NCBI GenBank assembly: GCA_964602055.1
Contig: CAZRPU010000081.1
Span: 1-7,377 of the forward strand
Direction of reading: 5' to 3'
Length of the DNA stretch: 7,377 bases
Origin: JACPLA01 sp964602055
GTDB lineage: Bacteria > Bacteroidota > Ignavibacteria > UBA10030
A program made the translations under genes and the position numbers. The first letter of the stretch is position 1. Each line of letters starts with the position of its first letter. The notes under the pieces were generated by a model. That model saw only the letters and a program-made list of their open reading frames with translations, did not search any database and was not told the DNA's origin. Below are positions 1 to 5,165 of this stretch, piece by piece.

Positions 1-736
1 CATGCAGAATGAACAGCACATCGAGCGCTTTGGCGAGCACGGGGCTCGGTTTGTACTTCATCTCGGCAACACGGAACATCATGCTCAGGAAGTTCTCTGT
101 GTAGGAGAGATCATTATCGGGATACACATAGGGCATCCCGAGACTATGGCGGTAGGCAAAAGCCGCAATGGTCGGGACTTTGCCGATGAGCCGCCAGATC
201 TGCTTTTGGCGCGTTTCCGGCTCGAGAACATGCTTGGCCTCCGGGTAGAATGTCGAAAGAGCGGCCAGCGTGCTCACGAAGATTCCCATAGGGTGGGCGT
301 CGTAGCGGAATCCCTCCATCAGGCGCTTCACATTTTCGTGTACAAAGGTGTGGAGCCGAACATGCTCCGACCATTCAACGAGTTGCTGTTTGTTCGGAAG
401 TTCTCCATAGAGAACCAGATAAGCGACTTCCAAGTAGGTGTGCTGTTCCGCCAATTGATCAATAGGATAGCCGCGGTAAAGCAAAATACCCTTGTCACCG
501 TCGATTAAAGTAATCTTGCTTTTACACGAGGCCGTGTTCATAAACGCAGGATCATAGGTCATCATACCGAAGTCATCGGCATTCACCTTGATCTGTCTTA
601 AGTCAATCGCTTTCACGGTGTCGTTCTGGATCGGGATCTCGTATTGCTTTCCGGTCCTTGAATCGGTGATCTTCAGCGTCTCGAGCTTGACGCCTTCACC
701 GTTTTTCTTTTCAGTTTTTGAAGTCATCTGTTCCAT
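1..736 (-). CDS. gltA: citrate synthase, type II (partial, N-terminal 245 residues)
   Basis: Condenses oxaloacetate and acetyl-CoA to citrate, the entry step of the TCA cycle, in the cytoplasm. The visible residues give the family signatures in order: TGKQYEIPI (28-36), a TASCKSKITLIDGDKGIL block (68-85), YRGYPIDQLAE (87-97), DAHPMGIFVS (146-155), VYPDNDLSYTENFL (204-217), and LFILH (241-245), where the window stops inside the catalytic [H]ADHEQN segment. The full protein should be about 430 residues, so roughly 185 C-terminal residues, including the other catalytic His and Asp, lie left of base 1. This truncation is an edge effect, not damage. The ATG at 736 is chosen because AAGGAG (743-748) sits 6 nt upstream. 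A second ATG three codons in (727) lacks this spacing. The frame is also open upstream to an ATG at 880, but that extension does not resemble the family. No convincing promoter was seen. It lies downstream of tRNA-Asn on the same strand, separated by a terminator. Recognition is by motif, with high confidence. Confidence 0.95.
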   Translation of the reverse strand, partial: MEQMTSKTEKKNGEGVKLETLKITDSRTGKQYEIPIQNDTVKAIDLRQIKVNADDFGMMTYDPAFMNTASCKSKITLIDGDKGILLYRGYPIDQLAEQHTYLEVAYLVLYGELPNKQQLVEWSEHVRLHTFVHENVKRLMEGFRYDAHPMGIFVSTLAALSTFYPEAKHVLEPETRQKQIWRLIGKVPTIAAFAYRHSLGMPYVYPDNDLSYTENFLSMMFRVAEMKYKPSPVLAKALDVLFILH

Positions 737-742
737 GTCGCT

Positions 743-748
743 CTCCTT
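743..748 (-). promoter_or_regulatory. ribosome binding site of citrate synthase
   Basis: On the minus strand AAGGAG is followed by AGCGAC and then ATG, a textbook Shine-Dalgarno site with a 6-nt spacer. It decides the start at 736 over the in-frame ATG at 880, which has no comparable site. Confidence 0.75.
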
Positions 749-990
749 ACAATCGGTTTTGAAAAGCGAGGAGCGGACAAAGCCCACTCCGATTTGGCCA
801 AAGGGTTCAAATGGCGTGCCAGGCAAAAACTCGTTTTTCGTAAGAAGAGGTGCAGTCCAGTCGATTTTCCTCCCATTCATGAGAAAAAACCCCCCTGTTT
901 GGGAATAGACGGCGGAGGAATTCAACGGAAAAGCGGGCGAGCGGAACTTCGTTCCGTGTCTGGAGAACTCAAATCAACCCCTAATAAAAT
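749..990. other. non-coding stretch between citrate synthase and the terminator
   Basis: About 240 bases without a convincing gene. The minus-strand frame of citrate synthase stays open back to an ATG at 880, giving 48 extra codons, but without a ribosome binding site or family similarity. A short perfect hairpin lies at 942-956 (CGGAAC, loop TTC, GTTCCG). No good -35/-10 pair was found on the minus strand for the citrate synthase gene. The promoter must be here, or else the gene is read through from the tRNA. Confidence 0.5.
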
Positions 991-1030
991 GACAAAAGTT
1001 AGCCCATAGGCGAGGGCTAACTTTTTTGTC
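991..1030. terminator. strong symmetric intrinsic terminator downstream of tRNA-Asn
   Basis: The arms GACAAAAGTTAGCCC (991-1005) and its near-perfect complement (1014-1030, ending in TTTTTTGTC) enclose an 8-nt loop. The core stem GTTAGCCC/GGGCTAAC is flanked by A-runs and T-runs, so the hairpin can act in both directions. The only gene that clearly needs it is the minus-strand tRNA-Asn 40 nt upstream, whose transcript would end AACTTTTGTCATTTT. The longer T-run is on the plus strand, but no plus-strand gene ends here. Confidence 0.8.
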
Positions 1031-1069
1031 ATTCTGAGGATCCCGCCGTTGCCCGGCCGGGACCTGATG

Positions 1070-1141
1070 CTCCGCGAGTAGGACTCGAACCTACAACCCT
1101 GCGGTTAACAGCCGCATGCTCTACCATTGAGCTATCGCGGA
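1070..1141 (-). tRNA. tRNA-Asn(GTT)
   Basis: A complete 72-nt cloverleaf. The acceptor stem is TCCGCGA/TCGCGGA with discriminator G. The D arm is GCTC-AATGGTA-GAGC. The anticodon stem is TGCGG/CCGCA around the loop CTGTTAA, with anticodon GTT decoding AAC/AAU. The variable loop is GGGTT and the T arm is GTAGG-TTCGAGT-CCTAC. The 3' CCA is not encoded (CAT follows the discriminator), so it must be added by a CCA-adding enzyme. It has its own promoter (1187-1215) and a terminator (991-1030), suggesting a single-tRNA transcription unit. Confidence 0.97.
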
Positions 1142-1157
1142 ATGGCACTGACAAAAT

Positions 1158-1180
1158 AACCCGGATTCCATCTCCGGGTT
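1158..1180 (-). other. hairpin in the tRNA-Asn 5' leader
   Basis: The minus strand has a perfect 8-bp stem AACCCGGA/TCCGGGTT with a 7-nt loop, followed by TTATTTTG. It starts at about the position where transcription from the 1187-1215 promoter should begin and ends 16 nt before the tRNA. It could be a leader structure for 5' processing or a weak attenuator-like terminator. Its function is not known. Confidence 0.5.
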
Positions 1181-1186
1181 GGTGAT

Positions 1187-1215
1187 AAGATATAGGGATT
1201 TTGTTCAAAAGTCAA
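1187..1215 (-). promoter_or_regulatory. sigma-70-type promoter of tRNA-Asn
   Basis: On the minus strand TTGACT (1210-1215) is followed by a 17-nt spacer and TATCTT (1187-1192). Transcription would start near 1180, about 39 nt before the mature tRNA 5' end. Close agreement with consensus and the correct position make this one of the better-supported promoters in the window. Confidence 0.6.
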
Positions 1216-1274
1216 GAATTCGGAAGATGCCGCGATGCGGAGGCTTTTCATCTTCCCTCTCTTTATCTTTCCTT

Positions 1275-2162
1275 ATGCTTCGTCTACTGACAGCGTCCCT
1301 TTTTTTTGCCGCGCATTCTTTTGGCCAAAGCTACTACAATTTCCGCGACGGGTTCCTCGATCGTACAGGAGAAGTGCGTTCGGTCGAACTTCAGCTCGTT
1401 GCCGATTCGCCTCAAACCCGAACGTACGATTTCCTCCTCAGATCTACGACGAACGATTCCTTGACCGGCCGTATGCGGATCCCTCGCGGCGTTGGACCGT
1501 TCCCTGCCGCATTGCTTTGTGTGGGCATCGAAACGGGGAAGGAGGTTATTGAAATGATCGAGGGGCAGGACGGCATACTTCTCGTGGCCGCCGATTATCC
1601 CTTTGAGGGTGAATGGAACTTCGAGGGATGGAACGCTCTCGGAACAACGTTCGATCTCAGGGCCATGGGATTCCGAACCGTCCCTCTCCTTTTGAATTGT
1701 CTGGAGTGGATGTTTAGTCAGGAGAGCACTGACCGGAAAGACGTGACAGTTGTTGCTGTGAGTTTTGGGGCGTTTATGGGCATACCGGCCGCCGTGCTCG
1801 ATCCGAGGGTCAAACAACTTGTCGTCGTCCAGGCCGGAGGCGACCTGGGTTCGGTCATTGCTCATAACTCGGAGCGATGGGGAACGGCTCTTCCCCCCTG
1901 GTTGGCGGGCTGGCTGGGCGGGGGCATTCTCGCCCCATTTGAACCGAACAAATACGTTCCGCACCTCTCCCCGCGAAAACTTCTGGTCATCAGTTCTACG
2001 AGAGATTCTTTCTTTCCCCCGGCTTCCATTCAGTCTCTCCTGGACCATGCAGCGGACCCGAAGGAGCACATTATCCATCACAGCGACCATGTAGCTCCAG
2101 GAGAACGAATGCTCATTCGTGAGCTGACGAATATCGTTGTTCAACGTATTTACAGCAATTGA
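1275..2162 (+). CDS. exported alpha/beta hydrolase (dienelactone hydrolase/esterase-like)
   Basis: A 295-residue protein with an N-terminal signal peptide (hydrophobic LLTASLFFAAHSFG, then QSYYN; a Gln just after cleavage is common in this phylum), so probably periplasmic or outer-membrane associated. The alpha/beta-hydrolase fold is suggested by strand ILLVAADYPFEG (residues 101-112), nucleophile elbow VVAVSFGAFMG with Ser163, the acid region LLVISSTRDSFFPP with Asp244, and His272 in HHSDHVAPGE. These form a plausible Ser-Asp-His triad. The elbow reads A-x-S-x-G instead of the usual G-x-S-x-G. The substrate cannot be predicted. The frame is open upstream to a TTG at 1179 and has an ATG at 1227, but only the 1275 ATG gives a standard signal peptide. 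No Shine-Dalgarno site precedes it: the nearest GGAGG is about 31 nt upstream. It is divergent from tRNA-Asn, and no plus-strand promoter was recognised. The fold assignment is fairly firm; the activity is inferred. Confidence 0.8.
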   Translation: MLRLLTASLFFAAHSFGQSYYNFRDGFLDRTGEVRSVELQLVADSPQTRTYDFLLRSTTNDSLTGRMRIPRGVGPFPAALLCVGIETGKEVIEMIEGQDGILLVAADYPFEGEWNFEGWNALGTTFDLRAMGFRTVPLLLNCLEWMFSQESTDRKDVTVVAVSFGAFMGIPAAVLDPRVKQLVVVQAGGDLGSVIAHNSERWGTALPPWLAGWLGGGILAPFEPNKYVPHLSPRKLLVISSTRDSFFPPASIQSLLDHAADPKEHIIHHSDHVAPGERMLIRELTNIVVQRIYSN

Positions 2163-2221
2163 CAGGCCATCGGAACTGAGCCTTCCGGTTCTCTTTCAAT
2201 TCAGGACATTTCTCTCTACAC

Positions 2222-2227
2222 TATAAT
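2222..2227 (+). promoter_or_regulatory. possible -10 box (TATAAT) for yebC
   Basis: A perfect TATAAT sits in the hydrolase-yebC gap. Only a poor -35 (TTCAGG at 2200-2205, 16-nt spacer) accompanies it. If used, transcription would start near 2234, right at the first heptamer repeat, giving yebC a leader of about 140 nt made largely of the repeat array. Confidence 0.35.
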
Positions 2228-2235
2228 AGAAGGAC

Positions 2236-2326
2236 AGGTTTCAGGTTTCAGGTTTCAGGTTTCAGGCTTCAGGTTTCAGGTTTCATGTTTCAGGTTTCAG
2301 GTTTCAGGTTTCAGGTTTCAGGTTTC
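2236..2326 (+). repeat. 13-copy heptanucleotide tandem array (AGGTTTC)n
   Basis: Thirteen consecutive 7-bp units occupy 91 bp. Eleven are exactly AGGTTTC; the fifth is AGGCTTC and the eighth ATGTTTC, each one substitution away. There are no spacers, so this is a microsatellite-like array and not CRISPR. Similar heptameric intergenic arrays are known in cyanobacteria (STRR sequences), and I recall them as frequent in FCB-group genomes. It lies between the hydrolase stop and the yebC start, probably in the yebC 5' leader. Because it is outside the reading frame, copy-number slippage would change leader length but not the protein. Confidence 0.95.
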
Positions 2327-2334
2327 ATGTTGGA

Positions 2335-2362
2335 CGTTTCACTTTTCACGTTTCACTTTTCA
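2335..2362 (+). repeat. diverged tail of the heptamer array (14-bp period)
   Basis: Two perfect copies of CGTTTCACTTTTCA lie directly after the main array. Each 14-mer is two related heptamers (CGTTTCA, CTTTTCA), which share the TTTCA core with the AGGTTTC units. It looks like an older, diverged extension of the same array and ends 14 bp before the yebC ATG. Confidence 0.85.
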
Positions 2363-2376
2363 CTCTCTCCACTCCT

Positions 2377-3087
2377 ATGGGCCGAATATTCGAAAAACGT
2401 AAGCACAAGATGTTCGCTCGCTTTGCGCGCATGTCCAAGGCTTTTAATCGGATTGGCCGCGAGATAGAAATTGCCGTCAAGGCGGGAGGCCCCGATCCAA
2501 AAGCCAACCCTCGCCTCCGTCTTGCCGTCCAGAACGCCAAAAGTGTCAACATGCCCAAGGACAGGGTCGAGGCCGCCATCAAGCGGGCTTCCTCAAAGGA
2601 CACCAGCGGGTACCAGGAGATCGTCTATGAGGGATACGCCCCTCACGGCATCGCCGTTCTCATCGAGTGCGCGACGGACAATCCCACGCGAACGGTTGCC
2701 AATATCCGCCATATCCTCACACGGGCGGGAGGCACACTGGCAACAAGCGGATCGATCAGTTTTCTTTTTGAGCGGAAAGGTGTCTTCAAAATCCCTGCAG
2801 CTGCCATCGGGAATGTCGACGAGTTCGAGCTGGAAATGATCGATTTCGGCCTCGAAGAGCTTGTGCAGGATGAGCAAGACCTCTACGTCTATACGTCGTT
2901 TCAGGATTTTGGAAAGATGCACAAGGTGCTTGAGGAGCGAGGGATTGACGGTGTCACAACGGAAGTTCAGTATGTGCCCACGACGACGAAGGAGCTGAGC
3001 GAAGCCGAAGCCGCCGAGGTGAAGGGAATCCTGGAAGGACTAGAAGAGGAGGATGACGTGCTTTCGGTGTTTCATACTATGGGATAA
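2377..3087 (+). CDS. yebC: YebC/TACO1-family protein
   Basis: A 236-residue cytoplasmic protein, the normal family length. Family members were long annotated as transcriptional regulators (PmpR). Later work on TACO1 and bacterial YebC links them to translation, including relief of ribosome stalling on proline-rich stretches. Visible features are the start MGRIFEKRKHKMFARFARMS, the variant seen in Bacteroidota relatives in place of the proteobacterial MAGHSKWANI; GGPDPKANPRLRLAVQNAK (37-55); NMPKDRVEAAIKRAS (58-72); the core YEGYAPHGIAVLIECATDNP (84-103) followed by RT; and an acidic C-terminus (EEEDDVL, 223-229). The ATG at 2377 is chosen because MGR is the conserved beginning. No Shine-Dalgarno site is visible, and the preceding 140 bp are heptamer repeats. 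It converges on the desaturase gene with an 18-bp gap. The family is certain; which role applies here is not. Confidence 0.95.
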   Translation: MGRIFEKRKHKMFARFARMSKAFNRIGREIEIAVKAGGPDPKANPRLRLAVQNAKSVNMPKDRVEAAIKRASSKDTSGYQEIVYEGYAPHGIAVLIECATDNPTRTVANIRHILTRAGGTLATSGSISFLFERKGVFKIPAAAIGNVDEFELEMIDFGLEELVQDEQDLYVYTSFQDFGKMHKVLEERGIDGVTTEVQYVPTTTKELSEAEAAEVKGILEGLEEEDDVLSVFHTMG

Positions 3088-3105
3088 ACAGGACTTCTGA
3101 GGGTC

Positions 3106-4104
3106 TTACCCCCCTATCGTAACAATTCTTCCGTACAGGAATTCAAACGAGAATGATTTTCGAGTCGACCTCTGGTCGAGATATTCCGCGACCTTCTGGA
3201 GCCGTTCGGAAATCTTCATGATCTTTTCCTGGGCTTTTCTCCCCGCTTCATTCAATCCCGTCAATACTTCGATGTTCCAGAACTCGATCAATTCATCAGC
3301 AATCCTTTTATAGTCCCAGGGCCCGTAGATACCAATCGAGCGAATGACGTCCGCCATTTCTTTGAAATGGGGAACGGTGAGGCCGGGCATTTCGATGGAA
3401 GGAAGAATCGAAAGGGCCGACTGCAACGCGCGGTTCACGTCAACTTCCAAAAGAGCTTTGAAGATCCGCCGATAGAAGGCATAATGGCGGGCTTCATCGG
3501 CGGCAATACTTGCGAGAATGCCCTGAAGTGTCGGTTCGACGGCGCCTGCCGCCTTTCCCGTATTGGCATGCGCCACCTGCGTTGCGCGTTCCTGTAATGA
3601 GGTGTAGACAAACACTTTGTAGGGATCCTTATCCCAGTCAGGATTGAAGCCCGCACTTTGGTAGGCAAACTGCATCATTTCCACCTGACGAAAGCGGAAA
3701 AGCCTCGAATCCCTGGCGTAATCCCTCAGGATCCCTCCATGACGATCCTCTTCCGCCGTCCACAGGTAATTCCACTTGCTCCAGATATTTCCGTCGCCAA
3801 GGTGTGTCGCAAGGAGGCGATGAAAATGCGGAAGGCCCTCTTCCGTCAGCAGATTAAGCGTGACTGCGACCCTCACCGCATCGGGAATTCCTTTTGCACG
3901 TTCGCGCAGCGCCTCGGCCTTCGCGATTTGATCATCGCTCATTTGTTCGTCGGCCGGGAGGAAATCGCTTGGATACCAGGACTTCCTTTTTTCCATGTGG
4001 TCCTTCATGAGCTCGTCGACGACCGATGCGAGACTTCCAAGAACTTCAGCCTTGCTTCTTGTTTCGTAGTCTGCCGTACGTTCGAGGGGAGTATGGATCT
4101 CCAT
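3106..4104 (-). CDS. soluble acyl-ACP desaturase (di-iron, plant stearoyl-ACP Δ9 type)
   Basis: A 332-residue cytosolic enzyme of the ferritin-like fatty acid desaturase type 2 family. It uses O2 and reduced ferredoxin to introduce a cis double bond into an acyl chain carried on acyl carrier protein. All six iron ligands align with castor desaturase: Glu88 (in LLTEEGLPHF), Glu119 and His122 (WTAEEDRHGG), Glu172 (TSLQERATQ), Glu204 and His207 (AADEARHYAF). There is no membrane segment, as expected for the soluble class. The ATG at 4104 follows AGGAAG (4110-4115) by 5 nt on the minus strand. A promoter was not resolved; the best candidate, TTGAGA-N16-TATTGC around 4190-4220, is weak. It is divergent from the TPR gene and convergent with yebC. 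The position of the double bond (Δ9 or other) cannot be read from motifs. The family call is firm. Confidence 0.93.
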   Translation of the reverse strand: MEIHTPLERTADYETRSKAEVLGSLASVVDELMKDHMEKRKSWYPSDFLPADEQMSDDQIAKAEALRERAKGIPDAVRVAVTLNLLTEEGLPHFHRLLATHLGDGNIWSKWNYLWTAEEDRHGGILRDYARDSRLFRFRQVEMMQFAYQSAGFNPDWDKDPYKVFVYTSLQERATQVAHANTGKAAGAVEPTLQGILASIAADEARHYAFYRRIFKALLEVDVNRALQSALSILPSIEMPGLTVPHFKEMADVIRSIGIYGPWDYKRIADELIEFWNIEVLTGLNEAGRKAQEKIMKISERLQKVAEYLDQRSTRKSFSFEFLYGRIVTIGG

Positions 4105-4109
4105 ACAGT

Positions 4110-4115
4110 CTTCCT
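4110..4115 (-). promoter_or_regulatory. ribosome binding site of the acyl-ACP desaturase
   Basis: On the minus strand AGGAAG lies 5 nt before the ATG at 4104, supporting that start. Confidence 0.6.
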
Positions 4116-4315
4116 GAAAAGGTGCCGGGAAATTCCGATAGCCTCATGGCCGGTCGGGAGGAAAAGCTCTCAAGATCAGCAGAATTAAGCGCAATAGGCT
4201 CGGCGTGATTCGTCTCAAGGAACACTTTTTGCCATTCAAAAACAAGAGAAAAGCGGAACGGGCTCGTGTCACGCAGCCATTTGTGCTTTTTCCATTGCCC
4301 TGGGGCGGGAATCCC

Positions 4316-4344
4316 TTGTTTCGCCTTTCACCATTTGATATTTT
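4316..4344 (+). promoter_or_regulatory. sigma-70-type promoter of the TPR gene
   Basis: TTGTTT (4316-4321), a 17-nt spacer and TATTTT (4339-4344) match the consensus spacing. The start point would fall near 4351, leaving a very short leader that just includes the AGGAG ribosome binding site (4356-4360). The compact fit of promoter, ribosome site and ATG supports the call. Confidence 0.5.
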
Positions 4345-4355
4345 AGCAGTTCCAC

Positions 4356-4360
4356 AGGAG
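4356..4360 (+). promoter_or_regulatory. ribosome binding site of the TPR gene
   Basis: AGGAG lies 5 nt upstream of the ATG at 4366 and fixes that start. Confidence 0.65.
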
Positions 4361-4365
4361 CCAAC

Positions 4366-5145
4366 ATGCAAGTTCTTCGCAGATTCCTTTTCATAGCGTC
4401 TTGTTCATTCCTGTTTCTCGGATCGGGCGGCGATGCATCCCTCCATCACGCCAAGGGGGACAGGCTGTACCGGGAATTTGACAATTACGGAGCCCTGGAG
4501 GAATACACGAAAGCATATCAGATGGATCCGAGGAGCTTCGAGACGCTCGTTCGCATGGCCCGCGTCAATAATGACATCGGCCGCTCGATGCTCCGGCGCA
4601 ACGATAGTGCCGAAGTGTGGTACCTCCGCGCGATCGAATATGCACAACAGCTGGTTGACCTGTATCCGGAAAAAAGCGAGGCGCACTTCTGGCTGGCCGT
4701 AACAGAAGGAAGTCTCGTGCCGTTCCGGGGCGTGAAGGAAAAACTCGACATCGGCAAAGCGGTCACGAAATATGCACGCAGATCCATTGAAATCGACTCA
4801 ACCTTCGGGCCCGCGTATATGGTGCTCGGAATTATCTATCGCGAAGGCGCCCGCCTCAAATGGTATGAACGCCTGATTGCCAATACCATCTTCGGAGGTT
4901 CCCTCCCGGGCACCCTGGAAGAGTCGGAGCAAATGCTGTTGAAGGCCATACGGCTCGATCCCGAAAACCTTATCGCCTACCACGAGCTTTCGAGAACCTA
5001 CGATCAAATGGGGAACAGTTCGAAAGGAAGGGAATACCTGGAAACCATTGCGACTCTGGTTCCCAGAAACTTGAGGGAAAAGGAACTCCAGGAGCGCGCT
5101 CAACGACAGCTGGAGCGCCTCCTTCATCCGCCCCCGTCCCGCTGA
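4366..5145 (+). CDS. exported TPR protein resembling RMDN/FAM82 (regulator of microtubule dynamics) proteins
   Basis: A 259-residue protein. Residues 1-24 form a signal sequence (RR at 5-6, hydrophobic FLFIASCSFLFLG, likely cleavage near GGDA/SL). IASC at 10-13 fits a lipobox, but the preceding hydrophobic stretch is short, so a lipoprotein is possible but not favoured. The rest is helical repeat: a TPR-like unit at 26-57 (ending AYQMDPRS), and others around 83-101, 146-160 and 183-216 (AIRLDPENLIAYHELSRTY). The segment RGVKEKLDIGKA (121-132) and the block ARLKWYERLIANTIFG (162-177) followed by a TLEESEQ helix follow the order of conserved blocks in the eukaryotic RMDN family and its bacterial homologues. 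TPRs mediate protein-protein contacts; the partner is unknown, and location outside the inner membrane is inferred. It converges on the M1 peptidase with a 20-bp gap. The TPR call is firm and the RMDN resemblance is from memory of motifs. Confidence 0.82.
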   Translation: MQVLRRFLFIASCSFLFLGSGGDASLHHAKGDRLYREFDNYGALEEYTKAYQMDPRSFETLVRMARVNNDIGRSMLRRNDSAEVWYLRAIEYAQQLVDLYPEKSEAHFWLAVTEGSLVPFRGVKEKLDIGKAVTKYARRSIEIDSTFGPAYMVLGIIYREGARLKWYERLIANTIFGGSLPGTLEESEQMLLKAIRLDPENLIAYHELSRTYDQMGNSSKGREYLETIATLVPRNLREKELQERAQRQLERLLHPPPSR

Positions 5146-5165
5146 GCTGCCGCAACCGCTCTTCG

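Noticed and set aside
2..508. Plus-strand 168-codon frame
   Set aside because: It is antisense to citrate synthase, whose minus-strand translation matches the family throughout.
1179..1274. N-terminal extension of the hydrolase to the TTG at 1179 or the ATG at 1227
   Set aside because: The longer starts bury the signal peptide behind 16-32 non-conserved residues, and the TTG overlaps the tRNA promoter region; the ATG at 1275 gives a standard signal peptide.
1284..2144. Minus-strand 286-codon frame opposite the hydrolase
   Set aside because: It has no recognisable domain or signal; the plus-strand frame has a signal peptide and catalytic motifs.
2169..2192. Terminator after the hydrolase (CGGAA/TTCCG)
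   Set aside because: The stem is only 5 bp and the following GTTCTCTTTC is not a good U-tract.
2236..2362. CRISPR array
   Set aside because: The units are contiguous 7-mers without spacers, and no cas genes are nearby; this is a simple tandem repeat.
2285..2467. Plus-strand reading frame across the heptamer array encoding a FQVSGFR repeat peptide
   Set aside because: A 7-bp repeat without stops gives the same repeating peptide in any frame, so openness is automatic; the frame then runs into yebC out of phase and has no ribosome binding site.
4366..4440. Lipoprotein or Tat signal on the TPR protein
   Set aside because: The IASC lipobox follows a hydrophobic run of only about six residues that continues past the Cys, and RR lacks the rest of the Tat motif; an ordinary Sec signal fits better, though a lipoprotein is not excluded.
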